Below, one piece after another: positions 1 through 7,739 of a DNA stretch of 64,000 nucleotides; position 1 is the first letter of the stretch, and each line of letters opens with the position of its first letter. The DNA is taken from positions 1 to 64,000 of the forward strand of contig NZ_BQHW01000021.1 of the NCBI RefSeq assembly GCF_021602025.1. The letters are read 5' to 3'. Origin of the DNA: Pseudomonas ceruminis (GTDB lineage: Bacteria; Pseudomonadota; Gammaproteobacteria; Pseudomonadales; Pseudomonadaceae). A program made the position numbers and the translations under genes. The notes below the pieces were generated by a model. It was given only the letters and a program-made list of their open reading frames with translations. It made no database searches and was not told the origin of the DNA.

Positions 1-63
1 CTCTCGGCGGGTTTGCTTGCGCTTGCCGGCGTACTCAAAGTCGGAAAAGCTCATCTGGCTCAT
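1..63 (-). CDS. IS5-family transposase, N-terminal end only (runs off the window)
   Basis: Reading leftward from the ATG at 61-63, the sequence encodes MSQMSFSDFEYAGKRKQTRR and continues past base 1. This opening (SFSD.EYAGKRKQTR) is characteristic of IS5-group DDE transposases, which move the element by cut-and-paste. Only 21 residues are visible, so intactness cannot be judged. The outer end of the element should lie a few tens of bases to the right, around 85-110, but the terminal repeat cannot be defined with one end. The element sets the left edge of a mosaic accessory region. Confidence 0.75.
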   Translation of the reverse strand, partial: MSQMSFSDFEYAGKRKQTRRE

Positions 64-419
64 GGGCGGCTCGGATCAGGTGTTGCGGGGATTCTCGCAT
101 AACTGAAGGCTTGTTCGGAGATTCCCTAGGACGAGTCGAACTGGGGGTCTACCAATAGTCATTTTCATGCTCCAAGGCTCCAATCGGCTGATGTGGCCGA
201 ACCTAACGCGGAACAGGCAAGACTGCGTCAACAGTGCATCCCTGCACACCAGACACCAGGCAGATCTTATGCCTCTCAATCTGGTGGTAGCCAACGATGT
301 ACTTCTGCCCTGCCCCTTTTGATCACGCCGAACCCTCAAAGACCTCCATGCCAAGCGATGGCATGCGCTCACTCATCCCGGGTTCGGCGATAGGCCCTAG
401 CGCGTCATTGAGAGAGGTC
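64..419. other. Intergenic stretch between the IS5 end and the XRE gene
   Basis: About 356 bases without a convincing gene. The left part (roughly 64-110) should contain the terminal inverted repeat of the IS5-type element. The rest has only short overlapping frames on both strands with no good ribosome site and no recognisable protein. I see no tRNA, terminator or array here. Confidence 0.5.
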
Positions 420-704
420 TTAGAAAGAGCTCATCTCGGCCAATTCATCTTTGATTGTCTGAAAAAGACCCTCAACATCCAGGTCGGCGTCCCGCGTGAC
501 GTATGTGGCTACGAGGATGGTGAGCGGGTGCACGTCGAGCGTACCTGCTAGCTGATTGATTTTCTCCAGCGTAGGGCTTTTCAGGCCTCGTTCCAGCGAG
601 CTGAGATACGTACGGCTGCTCACGGTAGAGAAATCCTCTTGGGTGAGATTTCTGCTGTTTCGAACCTTTTTGAGCGCAAGGCCGAACGCGATGCTGAGTT
701 CCAA
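420..704 (-). CDS. XRE-family helix-turn-helix transcriptional regulator
   Basis: A 94-residue protein with a single Cro/C1-type helix-turn-helix over roughly residues 5-65. The segment LTQEDFSTVSSRTYLSSLER is the classic scaffold and recognition-helix region, followed by KSPTLEKINQLAGTLDVHP. It should bind DNA as a dimer and act in the cytoplasm as a small repressor or activator. The start is taken as TTG at 702-704 because no ATG lies upstream in frame and family members begin with very similar residues; GGGA lies about 9 bases before it. The gene is divergent from the hypothetical gene at 790, so it may control that gene. Target unknown. Confidence 0.8.
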   Translation of the reverse strand: MELSIAFGLALKKVRNSRNLTQEDFSTVSSRTYLSSLERGLKSPTLEKINQLAGTLDVHPLTILVATYVTRDADLDVEGLFQTIKDELAEMSSF

Positions 705-789
705 TTTTACGTTCCCACAAAAGGAACGATGAAGCGCTATCGAATCCTATAGGGCTACAATCTATAGTGTTCATTTTAGGGAGGTTGCC

Positions 790-1242
790 ATGTTCACTAC
801 CTATCCGCGCGCGGAAATTGCGTTCGACCTGCCAGATGAGCCCGCGTCACCCGCCGGACAAAGGGTGTGGAGCTTCGTTGAGCAGGAACTGATAATGCCG
901 TGGTTTTATATGCAGGTTGTGCATAGGTCGGGGCGTGAAAATTTTGCCAGCATGCTAATGATGTACCATGCACATGAACTGAAACAGTTCATCGATGCGC
1001 AGTCGGATCGTGTGTGGGTTGAAGAGGTTCAACTGGTAACCCCTCCCCACGTCAATAAACAATCAAGCTGGCTCATGGAGCCACTGACGATGGCAGGGAT
1101 CGCTACCGACCCCCAGGACGGATCAAACTTTCTCGTCTATCAAGTGGCAAGCGGGACCATTTATTCGCTGAGGGACGATCTTGATAAGAATCTGGCGCCC
1201 TATAGCATTCTGTTTTCGTCTGAGCGTGACCTCCAGCGCTAG
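790..1242 (+). CDS. Hypothetical protein, 150 residues
   Basis: I do not recognise this family. The ATG at 790 is well supported by a GGGAGG ribosome site 5-6 bases upstream. The protein is soluble, has no signal peptide or membrane segment, and is rich in aromatic residues in its first half (WSFVEQELIMPWFYMQVVH). Its 85-base spacing from the divergent XRE gene suggests a shared control region and perhaps a small regulator/effector pair. It sits among remnants of mobile DNA, so it is probably accessory. Confidence 0.6.
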   Translation: MFTTYPRAEIAFDLPDEPASPAGQRVWSFVEQELIMPWFYMQVVHRSGRENFASMLMMYHAHELKQFIDAQSDRVWVEEVQLVTPPHVNKQSSWLMEPLTMAGIATDPQDGSNFLVYQVASGTIYSLRDDLDKNLAPYSILFSSERDLQR

Positions 1243-1329
1243 TCAGCTCTTGGAGACGAGATAGGAAGGTCAAAGAGTATTCCATCATTTTGTGGAACCT
1301 GTGCCGGGATCGGCGATGACGGAGATATT

Positions 1330-1521
1330 ATGAAAGGGCGCCGTAAGATCAAAACCTCGAAATGGAAGCTCCAAGCGCAATTTATTCAAGAGGCCAAATC
1401 TATCTTAGAATCTGAATCCTATGCGTGCCGGAGTGGAAGATTTCTCTCAAAAGCAGTAGCTGCTGGTCGGGATGCCGAACCAGTAGGGTTATTGGCAGGA
1501 CCCACAGAAAAGATGCGGTGA
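1330..1521 (+). CDS. Possible small basic hypothetical protein, 63 residues
   Basis: A short frame starting MKGRRKIKTSKWKLQAQF, with GGAG seven to eight bases before the ATG. It is strongly basic at the N-terminus and matches no family I know. It lies 87 bases behind the 150-residue gene on the same strand and overlaps the 3' end of the convergent DUF6088 gene by 33 bases, which lowers confidence. The ribosome site is the main argument that it is real; it could equally be a chance frame. Confidence 0.3.
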   Translation: MKGRRKIKTSKWKLQAQFIQEAKSILESESYACRSGRFLSKAVAAGRDAEPVGLLAGPTEKMR

Positions 1522-2163
1522 GCTAAGCCTGGTAAATGCACAGAAGCGCTGTGACCGCATCTGTGGCTGATCATTCCCGTGAAAACCGGCCAATACCTTC
1601 CGCATCCAGTTGGGCATCTTGCAGGCCATGAGCTCGCTGTATTCTTTAGCGCTAAGCGAGCAAAGGATCTTACCGATGACTTGGTCAGTCATTCCTTCTT
1701 TCCCAAGATAAAACAGCGCAGTCAAGGCTAAACCCGCTTGGGTCCCAGCTTGCTGGAGACGTTGCCAAGACGAATGACGCAGCCGAACTACCGCGTTACC
1801 CATCTTGATTTCTCGTGTCGACCCGCTGGTGTAGTAAGTTGGTAGAACCTGCATCTGGGTGCTAAGTCCCAGTCTTCGTACAGCTTCCACGCCATGAATC
1901 TGAATTGTCTCGCCGCTGGCCTTTGCAACCGTTTCCATGACTGTAATCGGATTAGCTCGGACATTCCTACCAGTGTACTCACTTATCTTGGGCCGCATGT
2001 AAATGCCGCGAGCCACGCGCTCCAATAAGCCGCTGCGCGTCATCCGAGACAGTGCTTTATTAACCGAAGTGCGAGAGCCCTCCTCTGCAAAAAGAGCTTT
2101 GTTAAAGGGTTTTCCCTTCCTCATGTGCTTGACCCGTTTAGCAATAGACTCAGCGACAGACAT
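1489..2163 (-). CDS. DUF6088 / AbiEi-like antitoxin family protein, orphan
   Basis: A 224-residue protein beginning MSVAESIAKRVKHMRKGKPFNKALFAEEGSR, with a winged-helix-like N-terminus (SVNKALSRMTRSGLLERVARGIYMRP) and the middle segment IQIHGVEAVRRLGLST typical of DUF6088/AbiEi_4 proteins. In type IV toxin-antitoxin pairs such proteins repress their own promoter and neutralise an AbiEii nucleotidyltransferase toxin. GGAG six bases before the ATG at 2161-2163 supports this start. No AbiEii-like gene follows: downstream is only the 63-residue frame on the other strand. The last 30 residues (after KVLAGFHGN) look atypical, so the 3' end may be a rearrangement junction. Confidence 0.65.
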   Translation of the reverse strand: MSVAESIAKRVKHMRKGKPFNKALFAEEGSRTSVNKALSRMTRSGLLERVARGIYMRPKISEYTGRNVRANPITVMETVAKASGETIQIHGVEAVRRLGLSTQMQVLPTYYTSGSTREIKMGNAVVRLRHSSWQRLQQAGTQAGLALTALFYLGKEGMTDQVIGKILCSLSAKEYSELMACKMPNWMRKVLAGFHGNDQPQMRSQRFCAFTRLSSPHLFCGSCQ

Positions 2164-2367
2164 GGATGGCTCCAACTCCCGAATTTCTGTATGGACACGC
2201 TAAGCGATATGCAGGCTACTGTTTGGGCTAGGCACTATTCCATCAGAACATTAACTGCAGTTTAGGTGCGCCTGCACATGGGCAAGCGACGAATCACCTT
2301 CTTCAAAGGTGATCTGGCATACGACCTTCGGTGCGGGACGTGATAACTGATTCACACCTCCTTTTCG

Positions 2368-2586
2368 CTAGTTGGTGCGCAGCTTATTATCCAATTGTAG
2401 AGGTCCTGAGCGCCGGCGCTGAGGCAGCGGCTGAAGCTGCTTTTGCGTGCTTTCAATTCCGTACTCAGCCAGCAGGCTCTTCACGGTGGCGCCCTTTATG
2501 AAAAGGGCATGCATCTCGCAAATCTGATCAATCGAGAGGTGCGAGAGTGCTGGATATGGCGCGGCGTATGATATCGATGCCGACAT
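2368..2586 (-). pseudogene. Fragment of a conserved Pseudomonas small-domain protein
   Basis: From the ATG at 2584-2586 the frame reads MSASISYAAPYPALSHLSID and continues with QICEMHALFIKGATVKSLLAEYGIES before ending in a low-complexity tail. The opening resembles a Pseudomonas family of larger proteins with repeated helix-turn-helix-like modules (PALSHL....EI..LY..FL.G.KV..L..EY.I), from memory. Only the first module is present, so I call it a remnant of 72 residues. GGAGGT lies 18 bases before the ATG, too far for normal use. Function unknown. Confidence 0.4.
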
Positions 2587-2981
2587 TTGACGCGTGATGA
2601 GAATACCTCCAATCCATCCCACCGGATGTTCTTTTTCGGGGGATCTCCATTGGTATCTCTTTACACCCCTGAGCGTGCAACGACATCGCGCTTGATATTG
2701 TGTATCCTGAAAAAGGTTGCTCCGAGATTTGTTGGCGATCAGCCTCCCCTTGGAGGCATTCGATAGCCCGCCTTTCAAGGCGGGCTTTATTTTTCAATCG
2801 CTGTGCAGGCCTAAGCTCTGGCGCGAGCTCATACAATGGGATTTAGGTGCTCAGCGCGTGAGCCCAAAGGCGCCTCGAAAAGGTGGCCTACTGCAGCTTA
2901 GAATCGCTCTCCCACGCAGCCAGCGAGAGATGAGCGTTGACCAAAGCATCGACCACAGCTCACCCTTCTACGAAAGATCGC
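2587..2981. other. Gene-poor stretch with a terminator, between two gene remnants
   Basis: About 395 bases with no credible gene. Two successive hairpins lie near 2743-2790, the second being the terminator described separately. A transcript ending there would come from the plus strand, but no plus-strand gene is recognisable upstream. It may therefore be the tail of a lost gene or a small RNA. Confidence 0.4.
2765..2794 (+). terminator. Rho-independent terminator
   Basis: A perfect stem of AGCCCGCC and GGCGGGCT with a short loop is followed by TTATTTTT on the plus strand. A weaker GCCTCC/GGAGGC hairpin lies just upstream at about 2743-2758. No plus-strand gene is visible immediately upstream. 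Confidence 0.65.
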
Positions 2982-3185
2982 CTATTCGCGCCACCATGCA
3001 TAAATTGGAACTTGCTGTGCCGTCGCGGTCAACGGCATAACCTCCAGTCGGCCCTGATGCATCTCTGTTGCCTCCGGCCAGTTGGTCAGCCATGCGATAC
3101 CCAAACCGCTGAGCGTGGCATCTAGCATGGCTTCCCCATGAGCCACCGTATGCCGCGGCTGAATTACGACCCTTTCAAACGAGCC
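2982..3185 (-). pseudogene. LysR-family regulator, C-terminal fragment
   Basis: Reading leftward from an in-frame TAA at 3186-3188, the frame gives FERVVIQPRHTVAHGEAM, then LDATLSGLGIAWLTNW, and ends in AWWRE and a stop at 2982-2984. This is the last part of a LysR effector-binding domain (PRHTVAHGEAM..A.LSGLGIA is a hallmark). Everything upstream, including the DNA-binding domain, is missing, and the bases to the right belong to no LysR frame. It is a dead remnant left by a deletion or recombination. Confidence 0.65.
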
Positions 3186-3259
3186 TTATGAATCAGTGAC
3201 CTGACACGTCAGTGCCCACTCAAGCGCCCATTTCGGCGCGTAAGGTCAAGAACCGGATC

Positions 3260-6200
3260 CTAGTTGGCTACTTGGAGTACATAAGCATCGTTCGCAACCT
3301 TCACTTTGAGCTGTTCCCCGATCTTGACGAATTCTCTCTGAGCGAAAGTATCGATGATGATCTCCCCCGCCAATGCTTGTATTTGCTCTAGACCAGCGGG
3401 AGTTAACCATATGAAACACCCTTCCCCCCAGGTTGCCACGCTGTTCAAATCGAGGGGGCCAGCGTCTTGCCACCATGCAACCCCAGCCATGAGTGCCGAC
3501 GCGTTATCAACGTAAGTCCAAGGGGACTTTGACGAAGCCGACCATCCCAGGCGCAGCAACCAATTGGGGCACAGGGTCAAATTGTGTTCGAATTTATCTG
3601 GCGAGTGCGAAGAACTACAGTAGCGTCGAATGAAATTCGGCGAGCATTCATTGTCGAGCGCGACCTCCTCACCCAGCCAGACGACCCCAGGCAGAGAGGC
3701 GAACAGCTCCTCAAATCGTGGTTGACCGTCGAGTACTGCCGCGCGGAGCCGCAACTGACGGAGCCGGTACTGCCGCGGTTGCTGCGTTACGAACTTAGAA
3801 ACTTCGGCGAGAACTAGCAGGTCCTGATCCGCGGGCCAAACTGCTACATCATGCTTTACTTGGTCCAACCACAATTGGTCTCTAACCCGCCAATCTAGGT
3901 GTTCAGCGCTAAGCTGTCGGGCAATTCCTCGTGGCCGAACGCCGATCGGTCTCATCGGCAGCACCGGCACCGAGGCATTGAGTTGCTCCAGTAAAGCGGG
4001 TACCCGAGATCCTGCTATCAACCCCGCCTGGTACAACTCCCCAGCCACGTATCGTAAGGCGGTTATGCCGGCCCACGCCTGCGGTTTGACATAGGGAATC
4101 CTCATTTCCAAATCTTGCAGGTGGCTACGCGAGGCGGTGTCTGCTGCTTGCCCAAAGCTGCCCAGGCCGCCCCACTCAGTAATAAACATCGCCGCCCGAT
4201 GCCTAATATTAACCTCCTCAATCCCCGTGACTTTAGACAGCATTTTAACGACCGAGATAAATGGCAAGGTCCACCCCATCGGATCCTCAATCCGCATTGT
4301 TCCGGCCATCTTATCGATCAGCGTCAAGCTGTCGTCGGCATCATCGTCCAAGGTCAATTGATAAACCAGTGGAAGGGTGACCCGGGGCACGGATACCGAC
4401 AGTCCCCATTGCAATGCCAACTGCCTGGCCGCAATAGCGACGCCTAGGTCACCGTGGTGCGCCAGCGCCGCGACTCTCGCACCCAGTGTGGCAGCTAATC
4501 TGGACTCGTTAGCCAACAGTAATGTCTGCATGGCTTGCCATGGCTCATCCAGCGTACCTGCCAGCAACCGATCCATTGTCAGGCAGAATGCTTGCTCACC
4601 ACTTCCTGATTGCGCGGCCAGCCGCAACGCGCAAAGCTGAGCCTGACGCCTCACACAGGTGATGGGCAGTCGCAGCGCCTGATGCAACAGTTCGGCAAGC
4701 ACTTGGGTGTCATCCAGTGCAGTTTGTGAAGGTTCAAAGGGCTGTCCGAGTTGGAATTCGCGGGTGCTTTGCAGTTGTTCAGCGACCAAGTCCCAAATAG
4801 CGGCCCAGTCGGGCTGCTCACTGATGATGGGCAGAATATCCTCGATTTCGGCGAGCAAGATCATGCTGCCATCCTCGCCCGTAATCAGTGAATCGACGAA
4901 GCTGGCAAACGCGACAGGGTGCGTGGAAACTCCATCCAAGGTGAGGCGCGCCTTGAAGTAATAATACTGCTCTCCGCCCATCCATTGACTCCACGAGCGA
5001 CGCTGCGTCTCGACCGCCTCGTCACTATTCAGCAGGCGTCGAGCATGCCCAGTATTACCAGCTTGTACGAGGCGCTCTACCATCATGTAACGGCAGCGCT
5101 CCTTCGATCGAAGCAGTTCCCATTGCTCGAACATCGCGACAACCTGATCAAGCGGGGCAGCCTCGGCGAGCGCAAGGAACCGATACGGTGCTTCATAGCT
5201 GAGGTTTGCAGTTTCGGCCTCAAAGGCCTGTTGTAGTTCATCGAGACTGCATGCGTCATCGTATCGCTGCCGACTACTGTGATCGCGCGAAGGAGGCGCA
5301 TCGGCTTCCCAGCGTTGAACCGCGAGATCCAGGATCTCACTCGCATAACCGTAGTGCTTAGCTCGCTCATGCAAGCGCTCGATCAAGGTAAGGCGCAAGT
5401 GAGCTGCGCTGTTCCGCTCGATCGCCTGTTGCAACTGGGCTACGGAGTCCGCAAGCAATCCCGTTCCGCCGGCCATCAACGCGACATCGAGAAACGCTCC
5501 GATTTTTGTGGCCGGACGATAATGCGGCTCTTCGTAGTAGGGTAAGACCAACTCACACCACGCGCTTATCGCTGCAGGCTGCAGCTCCGGCGAACGACGC
5601 AGCATTTCGGTCAAGAGCACGTCCATTCGATTCGGCCAGCCGATCAGGCTCCACGACCCAAGTGCCTGCGAGATCTCGTAACCCAATTGCGGACTGTCGC
5701 GCATACCCTCCTCAATCAGGGTATGAGCTATACGACAGGCGGCGCTGAACCCTTCGGTTTCACTCATACCTTGCACTTGCCGCATGAGCAGTTGAGTGCG
5801 TGCAGCGCGCTGCTCCGGCGCTGCCGCATTGGCGCGGGCCAGCACGGTGCTCCACAGCGCATACTGGGGATCCTTCCGCGCAGCGAGCGCATAACCCAGC
5901 GAATGTGCTGAAAGGTTCGCCAACAACTGGCGGGCGCTGTAGTCGTCATCAATCCTGGCGAAGGCTGCCACCAAATCAGCCAGTACATCCAATTGCTCGC
6001 TAGGTGTGTTCTCGACCAGTTCATTCACCAAGCGATGCAGGCGCTCTGATGCGCCTTGTCGATCGCCATCGACCGCGTAGGCGGCAACGGCAATCTCTCG
6101 CCTGAGCAGAGAGGTCGGATGCGTTGTTATGTCTGCAGCCAACTGATCGAGTGCGTCAAGCATCTCGCGAAACTCGCTTTCTCGGCAGACCGCCCCAATT

Positions 6201-7303
6201 CGGATCAGTTTTCGCGCCATCACCGGCGCCACGGTAATGGCTAGGTGAGTCAAGGAGTAGTCGGCGCCATCGCGTGACGGCAGACGCAGGACGTACTCCA
6301 TGGCACGCCGGCACAAGTTCAGCGCCCGGCCCGGTGCAATCGGCGCGATGTTGCGTTGAACTTCACCTGACAACTCGCCCACCTGGGTTGCAAGACTCTG
6401 CAGGGGACGTAGCAAGGCGTGCCTGGAGGGGGCAACCGGAGACAGAGGTTTGCCTAATAAGCTTGCGAGCTCAGCATGCTCAAGCACAGCCTCCACTAGC
6501 CAGGAGGCGGCATGATTGTGCAGCTCATCATCGCCCATCGCCATGGCGGGGGGGACGAGACGCTCGAATAGAACGCTTGCTCGGGCGAGATCACCCGCTT
6601 GAGCCGCTAGCAGCGCCATGGTCCGTAAATGCGCATTGGGCAGCTCGGAAAAGTCACGTTGCAGCTCGGCCAGGCGGAAGAGCGTCAGGGCTGCACATTC
6701 ATCCCCTTGCTGCAGACAGCTCAATCCCGCATCGACCATTAACGCCGCTGGCATCGACACGGTGAAATCCAATTGCTGTTGCAGCTCAACGAAATCGATG
6801 TCCGGTTGATGCTGCATTACCGCCTGTGCTAACTGCAGTTTTAGCCTGACACTGATCGACTCTTCGAGGGCAACGGATGCAACGTAAGTGGCGTCAGACT
6901 GACTTTCAGCCTCAAGGTGCGTAATTGCGTGGCGTATTTGCTCAAAATCGCGGAAATGAAAAACCCGCCGAGCCCACTTTTCGAATTCCGCCACATTGTG
7001 AGCATGCCCGTAGTGCTCGAATCGCGACGTATGCAGCTGCGACAAAGGCTCAAGGTGTTCAAAAAGATTTTTAGCCCGATCAACATCCCCCAGGGCGAGA
7101 AAGGCATCGACAACTTCGTACCCTTTGGCAGGGAAATCACGCACGAAGGCACATGCTGCATTGAGCTCTCCGGCGGCCAACATGGCCAGAGGCAGTTGCT
7201 CGGCATGCTCGAGCGCAGTGGCGCGGCGCCCCACCTCGTCTCGACACAATAGCAAGCGGGTTACATCGGTAGCGTCACCCGTGCGTGCAGCGAGCAGGCC
7301 CAA
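3260..7303 (-). CDS. Very large helical-repeat protein, probably truncated at the N-terminus
   Basis: A 1347-residue protein made almost wholly of paired amphipathic helices of the TPR/ARM type (for example AHLRTMALLAAQAGDLARAS and ALFYRLAEL-like units), with a distinct C-terminal domain over about the last 150 residues (WLGEEVALDNE to LQVAN). No signal peptide or membrane segment is seen. The only usable start is a TTG at 7301-7303 with no good ribosome site. The same frame stays open a further 150 bases upstream to a TGA near 7456, still reading as helical repeat, with no ATG. That pattern fits a protein that lost its N-terminal part. Helical-repeat C-terminal sensors of this size are typical of STAND/NACHT defence ATPases, but no ATPase motif is present. 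Function unknown. Confidence 0.6.
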   Translation of the reverse strand: MGLLAARTGDATDVTRLLLCRDEVGRRATALEHAEQLPLAMLAAGELNAACAFVRDFPAKGYEVVDAFLALGDVDRAKNLFEHLEPLSQLHTSRFEHYGHAHNVAEFEKWARRVFHFRDFEQIRHAITHLEAESQSDATYVASVALEESISVRLKLQLAQAVMQHQPDIDFVELQQQLDFTVSMPAALMVDAGLSCLQQGDECAALTLFRLAELQRDFSELPNAHLRTMALLAAQAGDLARASVLFERLVPPAMAMGDDELHNHAASWLVEAVLEHAELASLLGKPLSPVAPSRHALLRPLQSLATQVGELSGEVQRNIAPIAPGRALNLCRRAMEYVLRLPSRDGADYSLTHLAITVAPVMARKLIRIGAVCRESEFREMLDALDQLAADITTHPTSLLRREIAVAAYAVDGDRQGASERLHRLVNELVENTPSEQLDVLADLVAAFARIDDDYSARQLLANLSAHSLGYALAARKDPQYALWSTVLARANAAAPEQRAARTQLLMRQVQGMSETEGFSAACRIAHTLIEEGMRDSPQLGYEISQALGSWSLIGWPNRMDVLLTEMLRRSPELQPAAISAWCELVLPYYEEPHYRPATKIGAFLDVALMAGGTGLLADSVAQLQQAIERNSAAHLRLTLIERLHERAKHYGYASEILDLAVQRWEADAPPSRDHSSRQRYDDACSLDELQQAFEAETANLSYEAPYRFLALAEAAPLDQVVAMFEQWELLRSKERCRYMMVERLVQAGNTGHARRLLNSDEAVETQRRSWSQWMGGEQYYYFKARLTLDGVSTHPVAFASFVDSLITGEDGSMILLAEIEDILPIISEQPDWAAIWDLVAEQLQSTREFQLGQPFEPSQTALDDTQVLAELLHQALRLPITCVRRQAQLCALRLAAQSGSGEQAFCLTMDRLLAGTLDEPWQAMQTLLLANESRLAATLGARVAALAHHGDLGVAIAARQLALQWGLSVSVPRVTLPLVYQLTLDDDADDSLTLIDKMAGTMRIEDPMGWTLPFISVVKMLSKVTGIEEVNIRHRAAMFITEWGGLGSFGQAADTASRSHLQDLEMRIPYVKPQAWAGITALRYVAGELYQAGLIAGSRVPALLEQLNASVPVLPMRPIGVRPRGIARQLSAEHLDWRVRDQLWLDQVKHDVAVWPADQDLLVLAEVSKFVTQQPRQYRLRQLRLRAAVLDGQPRFEELFASLPGVVWLGEEVALDNECSPNFIRRYCSSSHSPDKFEHNLTLCPNWLLRLGWSASSKSPWTYVDNASALMAGVAWWQDAGPLDLNSVATWGEGCFIWLTPAGLEQIQALAGEIIIDTFAQREFVKIGEQLKVKVANDAYVLQVAN

Positions 7304-7456
7304 ACGGATGTCGGCTTCAATCTCTGCAAAGCCACGTCCCTGGCCGACATGCTGTCGGAAATATATCGAAGTCTCGAGTGGTATGCTGCCATAGCAGCTG
7401 AAAACCTCGTACTGAAGGGCGACGTGGCTAAAGGGAGGAGCGCGTTTGGATCAAGG

Positions 7457-7739
7457 GCCCTGGCGGCTCCTTCGCCTGCTACGGATTAAATTCACTAGAA
7501 CCACCTTCCTGGTGCAGGTTTCTGAAATAAATACGACTGAAGACCGCTGCGGTAGAAACAGTCTAGGCTGAGAAATATCAGGCTGCGCGTAGCCAGCAGA
7601 GAGATTCCAGAGTTCTCGTAAGAACTTGCCATCTGCGGGTAAGACCTTCGATCATTTGGTCTCGTGACCCTATCCGGTGACCGATCAGGCCAAGCGCTCG
7701 CGGCCAGGCCAATCCTATAGATGCAGGCCCCTCCTGTAA
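7457..7739. other. Intergenic stretch at the right end of the helical-repeat frame
   Basis: About 283 bases with many stops in all frames on the minus strand. It lies between the upstream stop of the large helical-repeat frame and the stop of the SerA-like gene. No gene, hairpin with T-run or repeat is obvious. It probably marks a recombination boundary at the end of the biosynthetic operon. Confidence 0.45.

Noticed and set aside
2290-2320. ATCACCTT/AAAGGTGAT hairpin upstream of the DUF6088 gene as a terminator
   Set aside because: There is a good stem but no T-run on either strand and no gene that needs termination there.
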